Origin: Turnera subulata
Taxonomy: Eukaryota > Streptophyta > Magnoliopsida > Malpighiales > Passifloraceae
Assembly: GCA_028386065.3 (NCBI GenBank)
Contig: JAKUCV010005454.1
Location: forward strand, 155,303-219,302
Length of the DNA stretch: 64,000 nt
Reading direction: 5' to 3'
The notes below the pieces were generated by a model. That model saw only the letters and a program-made list of their open reading frames with translations. It ran no database searches and was not told the DNA's origin. The translations under genes were made by a program, and so were the position numbers. Positions 1-9,950 of this stretch are shown here, piece after piece (the stretch's first letter is position 1; each line of letters begins with the position of its first letter).

Positions 1-396
1 TTGTGAACAAGTGGATAACGTCTCTTTCGAGGGACAGGACGCTCTCGTGATCGTCACCGTGCGAGTTAACGGATGTCTTTTCCACGAGGGAAACAGACGA
101 CACCTTTAGTTGTATGTGTCACGTTTCTCGGGATCGAGGATGTTTACGACCGATTTGGGCACTGATCATGAAAATATGTTTTTGTTTTAACTTCTTTATG
201 TTTTGGTTTTGTTAAACGAGTTTTGTTTTTAATTTCTTTATATTTGATTTTATATCCTTATTATTGATTTTTGTTTTGCTTTGAGATGTTTTAATTTTCT
301 GTTTAAAATGAGATTTCGTAACACAAGAGTTTGTTTTAAAAAGGAAAGCTTATTTTATTTATTTTATAACGGTTTTACAACAGGAGAAGAAGTACT

Positions 397-774
397 CTAT
401 GGAGTTACTTGCTTCTCTAGATCTTTTACAAGTTTTTGGACGTTTTTCATGTGAGGGAAGAGCTCCGCGCACGCCTGTTTGATCTGCATCATCGTCGAGC
501 TGATCTTCTTCAGTGAGACGTTCAGCCGCGTCAGTGTCTGCTGCGGAGTGCTGCTTTCAGCCATCGCCTTGCCCTTTCGATCTTCAGCTTTCTTGTCAGC
601 ACGCTTCATACGCCATCTGCTAGAGACGACCATCTGTTCCTTCAGGCCGATGATGTTGGTTTTGAACCGCTTCTTGGGAGGTTCTTCATCGGAGCTTGTC
701 GGGAAGGCAGTACCGCCGATGTATCTGTTGTTCTCAGAGTCTGAGGTAGTTCTTGATCTTAGTGGAGAGTCCAT
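397..774 (-). CDS. ORF-A of LARD copy A: small basic protein, antisense to the element
   Basis: An intact 125-residue frame, read on the strand opposite to the LTR transcript. I do not recognise its family. Visible parts: a Ser/Thr-rich N-terminus (residues 1-30), a basic segment with KKRFK and KRADKK clusters (about 34-70) that could be a nuclear localisation signal, and a heptad-like C-terminal half (about 80-125) likely to form an amphipathic helix or coiled coil. Homologous frames sit at the same place in copy B (6519-6917, intact) and copy C (46284-46661, broken), so the frame is a stable part of the family. A TATA-like box lies about 40 bases upstream. Whether it is translated is inference. 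It may be a captured host fragment. Confidence 0.6.
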   Translation of the reverse strand: MDSPLRSRTTSDSENNRYIGGTAFPTSSDEEPPKKRFKTNIIGLKEQMVVSSRWRMKRADKKAEDRKGKAMAESSTPQQTLTRLNVSLKKISSTMMQIKQACAELFPHMKNVQKLVKDLEKQVTP

Positions 775-808
775 GACTGTGTGTGAGTATGCCAGTCATG
801 AGGTTTGG

Positions 809-817
809 TTCTTATAG
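809..817 (-). promoter_or_regulatory. TATA-like box upstream of ORF-A, copy A
   Basis: On the minus strand the sequence reads CTATAAGAA, 35-43 bases before the ATG at 774. The same spacing is found in copies B (6951-6958) and C (46242-46249). This would leave a very short 5' leader, so the role as a promoter is inferred. Confidence 0.4.
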
Positions 818-921
818 AGGACGAGATGTCGCTTAAAGGTATAAGCCGTATCTCGGGTTGAGTTTGGACACCTGGCAGAGTGTGCCAGAAGCTTATCGTG
901 GTAGGACCCACGGATAAGACG

Positions 922-959
922 GAATTTCGGGGACGAAATTCTTTTTAAGGTGGGTAGAC
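922..959 (+). promoter_or_regulatory. Hairpin and polypurine tract before 3' LTR, copy A
   Basis: GAATTTCG and CGAAATTC form an 8-bp stem around the loop GGGA (a GNRA loop), followed by the purine-rich AAGGTGGGTAGA that abuts the LTR. The polypurine tract primes plus-strand DNA synthesis in LTR elements. The same hairpin-tract pair precedes the LTRs of copies B and C, the outer element and the gypsy element. Confidence 0.65.
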
Positions 960-1267
960 TGTAACAGCCCGGGTAAAAATTTTGGATTTTTACCGTGATT
1001 TACCGAAAGAATTAATCTTGGGTAATTAATTCAAGGTAAATCGAGTGTCGTTTTTTTGTAACCGAGAGTTTTCCCGCGCTCGTGATTTTTTCGTGGATTT
1101 TTCGGACCTAAGTTGGTATTTTTCGGGTCCCAGAATTCTCAGAAAAATCACACCGGAAAATAACTAAAGGGGTATCAGTTATTTTCTGGTCCGGACCGGA
1201 CTCGCTCTATAATGCAGACAAGCTGCATTATTGGAGAATCACAGGTGAAATAGTAATTCATCGTTTA

Positions 1268-1530
1268 TAAAAGAAGAAGAAGAAGAAGAAAGGAAGCAGG
1301 AGAAGAGAGGAAGAGGAGAAGAAAAAAAAAGAGAGAAAAAGAAAAGAAAAGAGAGAAAAAGAAAAGAAAAAAAAAAGAGAGAAGAGAAGAAAAAAAAAAG
1401 AAGAAACAGAAAAAAAATAAAAACAGAGAGAGGGAGAAAAAAATAAATGAAAATCGGAAAAAAAAGAAAAAAAAGAAGAACAGAAAATAGAAATAAAGAA
1501 AAGAAAGAAAAAAAAGAAAAAAGGAAAACC
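1268..1530 (+). repeat. Polypurine (GA-rich) tract in LTR
   Basis: About 260 bases of nearly pure A/G on the + strand. The matching tracts in copy C (45480-45770, 50620-50890) are C/T on the + strand because that copy is inverted, so the tract is purine on the transcribed-sense strand of each. It gives rise to spurious Phe/Ser-rich or Lys/Arg/Glu-rich frames. Confidence 0.85.
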
Positions 1531-1888
1531 CGGGTGAACAGTTCGTCACCCCGGATCCTCTTCTCGGGTACTGTTCACGAGGTGGAGTTCCCCGCCGAGT
1601 CTCGTGCCACCGCCGCGACCACCGAGCTCGCCGTCCCGTCGCGATCTCAACCCCGTCGCCCCCGTCGTCTTCCGCCGTCTGACACACCGTGACGCGCCGT
1701 TGACCCGACAGAGGACCCACGGATCTTGCTTCCTCCGCGCCTGCTCAGCCTCCTGCCATCGCCGCGCCGAGGTAGCACCGCCCTTGGAGTCGCCTCGAGC
1801 TCGCCTTCCTAGTGGTACGACTCGATGGTTTAAGACTGTTCTGTGGTGGCCGTGACCTGGGTTACTTGTGATAAGCATGTCTATGCTT

Positions 1889-1957
1889 GGGATGTCTATC
1901 CCGTGATTATTTTTGGGATGTCTATCCCTGGGTTCGTATTTTTGGGTTGTCGATCCC
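1889..1957 (+). repeat. Tandem GGGAT-N4-ATCCC inverted-repeat units, copy A LTR
   Basis: Three units at 1889, 1915 and 1944, with spacers GTCT, GTCT and a variant third unit (GGGTTGTCGATCCC). The same kind of array lies at the same place in the LTRs of copies B and C. Confidence 0.7.
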
Positions 1958-2186
1958 TGGGTTCTCTGGATTTGGTCTGGCACCCGGAATATGTTGAAAA
2001 CCAGGTCTGACCCCTAGCTTATCCGTGACGGGGCCCGGAAAGATAAAATTGGAAATTGGTTTTATTTGAGTTTTTTTGGTCTTGGACCAATTTTGGGTCG
2101 GGTTTTTGTTTTGGTGTGTTTGGCTGTTTAGCTTGTGTTGACCTTGAGTGATTATTGTGTTGCATATTGACTGTCTATCCTTCATC

Positions 2187-2207
2187 GGTGAGCACTTCGG
2201 ACTCACC
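2187..2207 (+). promoter_or_regulatory. Conserved LTR hairpin, copy A
   Basis: Arms GGTGAG and CTCACC enclose CACTTCGGA, which contains C(TTCG)G. The arms are repeated at the same LTR position in every LARD and gypsy LTR of the window. A cis-acting RNA role is inferred. Confidence 0.5.
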
Positions 2208-3874
2208 CCTCACCTGCTGGCTTTCATCCCGTAGGTTGAGTTATTTATGGTACAAGTTTGGTGCATTCCAGACAGGCTGCGGCGTAATCCCTTGGACAGG
2301 ACTTGGATCCATAGTTTGCATCTATGTCGCATACAGTGTCTTTGTGAGTTATTAAGTCTTCCGCTGTGCATTACTTTTACTATTGTTGGGCCATTGGGTT
2401 ATTGTTGTTTTTATTTTGGGCTGTTGAGCCCAAGTTTCTGTTGTATACACTATATGCTGGGCTTTATTTGGTCAGGTTGTTACAGTTCCGGCACGTGTTT
2501 ACTGTGTACGGTAAATACGGGTCGGGGCGTTTCAATATATATATCAATAATAAAATAAAATTCTGAAAAAAATTATATAAGTTATTATTTTTCTAGAAAA
2601 TTATGAAACTACCTTTGGAAAATGTGTATAGAATACATAATTAATATTTTTGAAAATTTATAATTATGTTGATATTAAAATTATTGGAAAAAGTATTTTA
2701 CCTTTGGAAATATATATGGATATACTTATAAATTCGTATTTATTTTCAGAAAATAAGTTTGTATGACTAATTTTCTGTAGATATGGTTTTCTAAAGATAA
2801 TAATATTTGGTAATTATATTTTGGCAATTAATATATTTTATGGAATAATTTCAGGAAAAAAACATATATATGATATAATTTCTAGGAAAATTATATTGTT
2901 ACTATTTTCGAAGACGAAGTATAATTATTCTATAAAAAAAATGTAAAAGAGATTTAATTAAAGTATGGTACCAAAATTATATTCGGATATACGTACGGAA
3001 TAATATTTTTGGTAAAAGATGATAATAAATGATATGAACCGGGATGGGTTTAATTTACAATTTATGGCATCATAGTACACCGATTATGTGTATTTATGTG
3101 AGCATGTTGTTTTGCTGTGTAGGTTTGATATCGGGCAGTTTCCCGAGGAGCCGGCTTTGGACCGGTTGATGCTTCAGAGTTGAATAGTCGGCTAAGGTGA
3201 GGATGGATAACACTTGATATGTGCCTGTAATACTGTGTGTGATTTGCTGTTAGATTGAACTGCTGAGGTGATCCTTGATAGTTATTTGACTGCGATAGTT
3301 ATTGTTGTTGCTGTTGTTGGACTGTGTTGTTGGACTTGTGGAAATTGTGGATAATTGTTGAGCTGTTAATTGTGAATAACTGGAGTTATGAGATTGTTGA
3401 TTGGTTGGGTCTGTGGATTAACTTGTGATAATGGAAAGATGAATAACTTGAGAAAATGAATATTGGAAATTGTGATGATATATATTATTGTTGGTTACTT
3501 GATGATATGGATTGTTGATGATGGTTCTGAGTGTGATTCGCTGATATTGTCCTGCTTGATTGAACTGCTGTGTTGACTATTATTGGTTTCTTGGATACTG
3601 TGTCGTGATTGATGTTGGATTGAGAGTAATTGATGCTATGAAACTGTTGATGGAGTGGTCTGTTGTATAACTTGAGTTAATAGGAAGTTAGAAAAATGGA
3701 ATAAACTGTGATATGGATAATTGGGAAAAAGGAAAAATAGAAATTGGAAGTTGATTTGAGATGGTGATTTTATTGTCACGTCGTAAGTAGAGGTATGACC
3801 GGATGGTTTGAGGCTGTTTTGTGGTGGCCATGATCTGGGTTACTTGTGATGGGCATGTTGATGCTGGTTTGATT

Positions 3875-4052
3875 GGGATGTTGATCCCTAAGATTGAAAT
3901 TGGGATGTTGATCCCTGGAATTGTGATTGGGATGTTGATCCCTGAGATTGTTATTGGGATGTTGATCCCTGAGATTGTGATTGGGATGTGGATCCCTGAG
4001 ATTGTTATTGGGATGTTGATCCCTGAGATTTGATATTGGGATGTTGATCCCG
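3875..4052 (+). repeat. 27-bp tandem repeat array, copy B 5' LTR
   Basis: Seven units of about 27 bp, each with GGGAT-N4-ATCCC. The arms are kept while the four-base spacer varies (GTTG, GTGG). The repeating translations on both strands (IGMLIPEIV-like, NLRDQHPN-like) are products of the array, not proteins. Confidence 0.85.
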
Positions 4053-4289
4053 GGTTCTTTTTGATCTGGCACCATAAACAGGTTGATAGTCTGGTACGAC
4101 CTTAGCTTATCCGTGACGGGGCGAGAAAGATAAAAATTGGAATAATAGTAGAGTCCTTGGTACGTTTGGGTCGAGTCTTTGAGTTTGTTCTGTCTTGTAC
4201 GGTATTGTCTTTGGTATGGTTGTGACTATTGACTGTATTTCTTCTTTGAAGTATTATAGTTGCCTGCATATCTCTGTTTATCCTTCGTC

Positions 4290-4310
4290 GATGAGCACTT
4301 CGGACTCACC
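4290..4310 (+). promoter_or_regulatory. Conserved LTR hairpin, copy B 5' LTR (one arm mutated)
   Basis: Arms GATGAG and CTCACC around CACTTCGGA. The G-to-A change in the left arm weakens one pair compared with the other LTR at 9930-9950. Confidence 0.45.
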
Positions 4311-4703
4311 CCTCACCTGCGGGCTTTCATCCAGTAGGATGAGTTATTTGTGGTTCAGGTATGTGGCATTCCAGACAGGCTGCGGCATTATCCCTTAGAC
4401 AGGACTCGGATCCATAGTTTTCATTAGTATCGCATACAATGTCTTTGTGAGTTTTATAAGTCTTCCACTGTGCAATTTATTGTTTTGTTGGGCCGTTGGG
4501 CCGATTATGATGTTATAGATGATCCCGGGTTCGGGTGATATGTTTTGATGTTGGGCCGTAGGGCCATATTGTTGTTTATATTTTGGGCTGTTGAGCCAGA
4601 GTTTATGTTTTATACACTGTATGCTGGGTTTGTTTGGTTGGGTCGTTACAGTTCCGGCACGTGTTTACTGTGTACGGTAAATACGGGTCGGGGCGTTTCA
4701 TTT

Positions 4704-4715
4704 TGGTAGCGGAGC
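4704..4715 (+). promoter_or_regulatory. Primer-binding site, copy B
   Basis: TGGTAGCGGAGC lies four bases after the LTR end. It differs at two positions from the common initiator-Met tRNA site TGGTATCAGAGC. The same 12-mer serves copy C and the young copia element. Confidence 0.7.
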
Positions 4716-4974
4716 GGGCGTTAGGTCTTGCTGGGCAGTCCTTGTGTGTTTGTTGTTCTTGTTTGCATAGTTCGCTCCATTTGTTTGTTATTTTATATCA
4801 TTTTAGTTAGTGCATTATGGATCCAGTCAAGGGACGCCAGCTGTTGCAGAATATTCACATAAGAGGTAAATGATGCCATAAATAAGCGAAAATATAAATA
4901 TTATTAATAATACTGATATTTTTGTTACAAACATAAATATTACATTGATATTTTATAAAAAAATAAAAGTACAT

Positions 4975-5658
4975 TCATCTTCTCGGCACGACGTTGACCC
5001 TGAAGCTGTTGGGGTCATTGTTGATGTTGACCGTGATGCTGTCGCTCCATGAGAACCACATGCCGCCTGCGTTGTTCTGGCCGGGAAGCTCGAACCAGTT
5101 TGCTTGAAGGAACCGGAGTGGGATGAGACCGTGATCATCTTCAGGCAGCCATTGGGTCTCCGTGAGAAGAACCCTGTTGGGCTTGTACTGGTTCTTCAGG
5201 TCCCTCAGGGTACGCGAGAACTCCTGGGAACGCCTAGCGACTCCTCAGCAGTTCCACACCAGTAGTCGGGCCTTTGGCCAAGTTGGAGGTAATCGAGTCA
5301 TTCTGGGCATGCTTTGGGCAGTCATCGAGAGCTGGTAGTAGGTACCTTGCTCCAAGAAATGCCAAGTAGACTCTAGGTTGAACTCTTGAAGTCTTTCAGA
5401 GAAGAAAAACATGACGGAGTTGGCCGAGCCGTAGAAGGAGGTCCCCAGGGTGCCATGGTCCTCTAGGAAGAACGTCTCTTCCATTAGAGTGACGAAGAAC
5501 CTCGACGAGTAGAGTTCGTCGACGAAGACCAGACGGGGCATTCTGCCGAGCTCGTTCGGTAGTTCCTCTGGACGCTTGTTGATCATGCTGTAGGCCAGCC
5601 GGTTTCTCCTGCCTAGGTTGGCACCTTCGACGAAGAAGACGGATGATGGAGCAGGCAT
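4975..5658 (-). pseudogene. ORF-B of LARD copy B: N-terminal part of an endonuclease/exonuclease/phosphatase domain, broken by one stop
   Basis: A 228-codon frame, antisense to the element, interrupted by a TGA at codon 138 (5245-5247). The first ~130 residues (MPAPSSVFFVEGAN start) match no family I know. From residue 134 it reads like the start of the apurinic-type endonuclease of plant LINEs: a WNC(R)G motif with the metal-binding Asn (136) and, after a helix, LTET with the acidic Glu (167). The later His/Asp motifs of that family are absent and the frame ends about 60 residues on. Copy C (47523-48206) has the same length and Arg instead of this stop, so the break is private to copy B. A capture from a LINE is likely; function is unknown. 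Confidence 0.6.
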
Positions 5659-6518
5659 TGTGCTTTGGACGTGTTGATGTTTTGTTTTTCTAAGTTTTGA
5701 GGTTTCTTTGCCTGAGCATTTGTTTGCTTTAAGATGCTTTTGATGATTTACATCTCACCACACCATCTTTTACACTCTTATAGGGAGCGTGATTACCGTT
5801 TTCGATCTTCAAGATTTTGTTTTTTGAAAATTTTGCTGTTGCCTTATTTATTACTTCATCACTTTGTGTGTTTTGGGGCTACCAACGCAAGTGTTTTTCA
5901 GCCCCTTCCCACCTCATAATTTTCTTTCGCCCTGGCTACCTTGTCGTTTCTTTTTATGGATTTTCTATATTTTCCTGCATCTTTTATCACATGCATTCGT
6001 GACCGTTGAGGCTAGACTGATGGGACCATACCTCGAGTAGAGCGCATGTGCGACAAGCTTACACCTGTTCGGACATCATGGAGGGATACGAGACTTGACA
6101 GACGTTTTTGGCTCTTGCGGAATTGGTGAAAAAGTGGATAACATTTCCATCGAGGGACACAGGACGCTCTCGTGATCATCGCCTTGCGAGTTAACGGACG
6201 TCTTTTTCACAAGGGAAACCGACGTCACCGTTAGCTGTGCGTATCACGTTTCTTGGGTTCGAGGATGTTTACGACCGATCTAGAGCGCCGATCATGAAAT
6301 ATGTTTTTGTTCAAACTTCTTTATGTGTTGGTTTTGTTAAACGAATTTTATTTTTAATCTCTTTATGTTTGATTTTATATTCTTATTGTTGATTTCGTTT
6401 TGCTTTGAGATGTTTTGATTTTCTGTTTAACACGAGATTTCGTAACATAAGAGTTTTGATTTAAAAGGGAAACTTATTTTATTTAATTCATAACGGTTTA
6501 CAACGGAGAAGAAGTACT

Positions 6519-6917
6519 CTAAGGAGTTACTTGCTTCTCAAGATCTTTTACAAGCTTTTGTATGTTCTTCACGTGAGGGAAGAGTTCTGCGCATGCCAGT
6601 TCTATCTGCATCACCGCCGAGCTGACCTTCCTCAGTGAGACGTTCAGCTGCGTCAGTGTCTGCTGCAGAGTGCTGCTTTCAGCAGTTGCCTTGCCCTTCC
6701 TATCATCAGCATCCTTGCGACCGGATGACTCCTCCTTGCCGACAGGTTTCTTCCGCCATCTTTGAGAGACCACCATATGTTCTTTCAGACCGACGATGTT
6801 TGTCTTGAAGCGCTTCTTTGGCTTCTCTTCATCGGAGCTTGTCGGGAAGGCAGCACCACCGATGTAGCTGTTGTCCTCGGAGTCTGAGGTGGTTCTTGAT
6901 CTTAGTGGAGAGTCCAT
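6519..6917 (-). CDS. ORF-A of LARD copy B: small basic protein, antisense to the element
   Basis: Intact 132-residue frame, the longest of the three ORF-A copies. It has the same three parts: Ser/Thr-rich N-terminus, basic middle with KKRFK and a second Lys/Arg cluster (a short stretch around residues 57-63 is absent from copy A), and a heptad-like C-terminal helix. It starts 185 bases before the 3' LTR, reading away from it and towards ORF-B, so the two frames are co-oriented with ORF-A first and an 860-bp gap. The TATA-like TATAAATA is 34-41 bases upstream of the ATG. Codon-level differences from copy A are spread along it without breaking the frame; only a Ka/Ks test could show selection. 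Function is unknown. Confidence 0.6.
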   Translation of the reverse strand: MDSPLRSRTTSDSEDNSYIGGAAFPTSSDEEKPKKRFKTNIVGLKEHMVVSQRWRKKPVGKEESSGRKDADDRKGKATAESSTLQQTLTQLNVSLRKVSSAVMQIELACAELFPHVKNIQKLVKDLEKQVTP

Positions 6918-6950
6918 GGCTGAGAGTGAGTGTCTCAGTTATGAGGTTGG

Positions 6951-6958
6951 TATTTATA
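6951..6958 (-). promoter_or_regulatory. TATA box upstream of ORF-A, copy B
   Basis: The minus strand reads CTTATAAATACC across 6949-6960, a good TATA consensus, at the same distance from the ATG as in copies A and C. Confidence 0.45.
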
Positions 6959-7064
6959 AGCGGAGGAGAAGTCGCTTAAGGGTATAAGCGGTATCTCTTG
7001 TTGAGTTTGGACACCTGGTGGAGTATACCAGAAGCTTATCGTGGTAGGGCCCATGGATAAGACA

Positions 7065-7102
7065 GAATTTCGGGGACAAAATTCTTTTTAAGGTGGGTAG
7101 AA
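7065..7102 (+). promoter_or_regulatory. Hairpin and polypurine tract before 3' LTR, copy B
   Basis: GAATTTCG and CAAAATTC around GGGA (one mismatch compared with copy A), then AAGGTGGGTAGAA against the LTR. Confidence 0.65.
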
Positions 7103-9487
7103 TGTAACAGCCCGGGTAAAAATTTGAATTTTTACCGGGACTGTAAAAGTCTTTTTACAGTGATTTACCGAATGAATTAATCTTGGGTAATTAATTCAAG
7201 GTAAATCGTTCATCATTTTTCGAAACCGAGGGATTTCCCGCGCTTGAGATTTTTCCGTGGATTTTTCGGGCCTAAGTTGGTGTTTTTCGGGTCCCGGAAT
7301 CCTTAGAAAAATCACACCGGAAAATAATTAAACGGGTGTATCAGTTATTTTCTGGTCCGGACGGGACACGACTGCATGATTGAGTCAAGCCGCCTCCCAC
7401 TGTGAACCTGTGAGCCGTTTGGGTACCCGTGACTCTGCCTTTTTCCTTTTCCCTGCATGCCATCCTCTGCAAAAACGCTGCCAACACCCTCATCCTCCCT
7501 TCTGCATTCTTTTTCCTCTGCACCAAAAACCTGCCAGCAACCCTCTCCTGCATACTACCTAAAAAAAAACCAGTAAAATAAAAGAAAGGAAAAAAAAAAA
7601 AGAAGAAGAACACACACAACACAACCACCACACACAACCCGAAACCACCTTCACCGCCACCAAGACCACCACCGCCACCACCTGCAGGACGCCGCCACCC
7701 GCCCTTGTCTTCCTCTCCCCCTTCTTCTCCTCCTTCCGCCGCTGCCAATGCGTCAGGCCGGCCGTGAACTGCCCAGACGAGGCCGACCTGACGACGTGTG
7801 ACCCGAGCCCGCCTCCTCTTCTCCTCACGTCGTGCCGCCTGCAGTCGCTTCGCCGTCGCCACCACGTTGCCGACCTACCCTTGCACCAGCCGTTCGCTGC
7901 TTCCCCGCGTGCTGCCCTGCCTCGTCATGCCGCGTCAGCTGCAGGTAATCCAAGGAAGAAGACGCAACCCGTCTTCTGCAACCGGGTCGCGGGTCGGTCC
8001 GGGTTGACCCGACGGGTCCTCGGCTTGGCCCAAGACCTGTGCTGTACACGGACCGGCCCGCACTGTGCACAGGCCTGTTACTGTGTACGGGCCGAACACT
8101 GTTCTTCTGGGCCTGTTACTGTTCACGGGCCCATCCCAGAAAAAAAATATATATATATCAATAATAAAATAAAATTCTGAAAAAAATTATATAAGTTATT
8201 ATTTTTCTAGAAAATTATGAAACTACCTTTGGAAAATGTGTATAGAATACATAATTAATATTTTTGAAAATTTATAATTATGTTGATATTAAAATTGTTG
8301 GAAAAATATTTTACCTTTGGAAATATATATGGATATACTTATAAATTCGTATTTATTTTCAGAAAATAAGTTTGTATGACTAATTTTCTAGAGTTATGGT
8401 TTTCTAACGACAATAATATTTGGTAATTATATTTTGGCAATTAATATATTTTATAGAATAATTTCGGGAAAAATACATATATATGATATAATTTCTAGGA
8501 AAATTATATTGTTACTATTTTGGAAGACGAAGTATAATTATTCTATAAAAAAAATGTAAAAGAGATTTAATTAAAGTATGGTACCGAAATTATATTCGGA
8601 TATACGTACGGAATAATATTTTCGGTAAAAGATGATAATAAAGGATATGAACCGGGATGGGTTTAATTTACAATTTATGGCATCATAGTACACCGATTAT
8701 GTGTATTTATGTGAGCATGTTGTTTTGCTGTATAGGTTTGATATAGGGCAGTTTCCCGAGGAGCCGGCTCTGGACCAGTTGATGCTTCAGAGTTGAATAA
8801 TCGGCTAAGGTGAGGATGGATAACCCTTGATATGTGCCTGTAATATTGTGTGTGATTTGCTGTTAGATTGAACTGCTGAGATGATCCTTGATAGTTATTT
8901 GACTGCGGTGGTTATTGTTGTTGCTGTTGTTGGACTGTGTTGTTGGACTTGTGGAAATTGTGGATAATTGTTGAGCTGTTAATTGTGAATAACTGGAGTT
9001 ATGAGATTGTTGATTGGTTGGGTCTGTGGATTAACTTGTGAGAATGGAAAGTTGAATAATTTGAGAAAATGAATATTAGAAATTGTGATGATATATATTA
9101 TTGTTGGTTACTTGATGATATGGATTGTTGATGTTGGTTCTGAGTGTGATTCGCTGATATTGTCCTGCTTGATTGAACTGATGTGTTGACTGTTATTGGT
9201 TTCTTGGATATTGTGTTGTGATTGATGTTGGATTGAGAGTAATTGATGCTATGAAACTGTTGATGGAGTGGTCTGTTGTATAACTTGAGTTAATAGGAAG
9301 TTCAAAAATTAGAATAAACTGTGAGATAGACAATTGGGAAAAAGGAAAAATGGAAATTGGAAGTTGATTTGAGATGGTGATTTTATTGTCACGTGGTAAG
9401 TAGAGGTACGACCGGATGGTTTGAGGCTGTTTTGTGGTGGCCATGATCTGGGTTACTTGTGATGGGCATGTTGATGCCGGTTTGATT

Positions 9488-9692
9488 GGGATCTTGATCC
9501 CTAAGATTGATATTGGGATGTTGATCCCTGGGATTGTGATTGGGATGTTTATCCCTGAGATTGTTATTGGGATTTTGATCCCTGAGATTGTGATCGGGAT
9601 GTTGATCCCTAAGATTGTTATTGGGATGTTGATCCTTGAGATTGTTATTGGGATGTTGGTCCCTGAGATTTGATATTGGGATATTGATCCCG
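9488..9692 (+). repeat. 27-bp tandem repeat array, copy B 3' LTR
   Basis: Eight units with GGGAT-N4-ATCCC arms; spacers include CTTG, GTTG, GTTT, TTTG and ATTG. It has one more unit than the 5' LTR array (3875-4052). Confidence 0.85.
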
Positions 9693-9929
9693 GGTTCTTT
9701 TTGATCTGGCACCATAAACAGGTTGATAGCCTGGTACGACCTTAGCTTATCCGTGACGGGGCCAGAAAGATAAAAATTGGAATAATAATAGAGTCCTTGG
9801 TACGTTTGGGTCGAGTCTTTGAGTTTGATCTGTCTTGTACGGTATTGTCTTTGGTATGGTTGTGACTATTGACTGTATTTCTTCTTTGAAGTATTATAGT
9901 TGCATGCATATCTCTGTTTATCCTTCGTC

Positions 9930-9950
9930 GGTGAGCACTTCGGACTCACC
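9930..9950 (+). promoter_or_regulatory. Conserved LTR hairpin, copy B 3' LTR
   Basis: Arms GGTGAG and CTCACC around CACTTCGGA, followed by CCTCACC. Confidence 0.5.

Larger units (their letters stand above)
1..2534 (+). mobile_element. LARD-like LTR retrotransposon, copy A (internal region and 3' LTR; 5' part outside window)
   Basis: Positions 1-959 match the internal region of copies B (4701-7102) and C (46099-48476) and end in a polypurine tract; 960-2534 is a TG...CA LTR. No gag or pol is visible. The LTR ends directly against AT-rich sequence (2535 on) that matches the inside of copy B's 3' LTR at about 8147, so copy A was inserted into the 5' LTR of copy B. Its own 5' LTR and the left target duplication lie before the window. 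Orientation is + because the polypurine tract precedes the LTR on this strand. Confidence is high for the LTR element, lower for its full extent. Confidence 0.85.
960..2534 (+). repeat. 3' LTR of LARD copy A (1575 bp, internally deleted)
   Basis: It starts TGTAACAGCCCGGG and ends GGGGCGTTTCA. Compared with the 2.75-3.2 kb LTRs of copies B and C it has the start, the purine tract, the GC-rich block (about 1540-1850) and the end, but lacks about 1.2 kb of AT-rich sequence that should follow the GC-rich block. The long frames inside it are low-complexity translations and not genes. Confidence 0.85.
2535..4700 (+). repeat. 5' LTR of copy B, truncated remainder
   Basis: It aligns with 8147-10340 of the 3' LTR and ends GGGGCGTTTCA at 4700, followed by the primer-binding site. 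The stretch 2550-3060 is AT-rich. No gene is present. Confidence 0.85.

Noticed and set aside
3875..4052. CRISPR-like array
   Set aside because: Repeats are directly adjacent 27-bp units without unique spacers, in a plant LTR, with no cas genes.
3776..4075. Repetitive frames NLRDQHPN (minus) and IGMLIPEIV (plus) as repeat proteins
   Set aside because: They follow from the 27-bp array, whose length is a multiple of three in every frame; open frames in a tandem repeat need no selection.
960..4700. One 3.7-kb LTR in a head-to-tail LTR-internal-LTR-internal-LTR array made by unequal recombination
   Set aside because: There is a complete LTR end at 2534 and the sequence after it matches the middle of copy B's 3' LTR. 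Nesting of copy A in copy B's LTR explains this without a tandem array.
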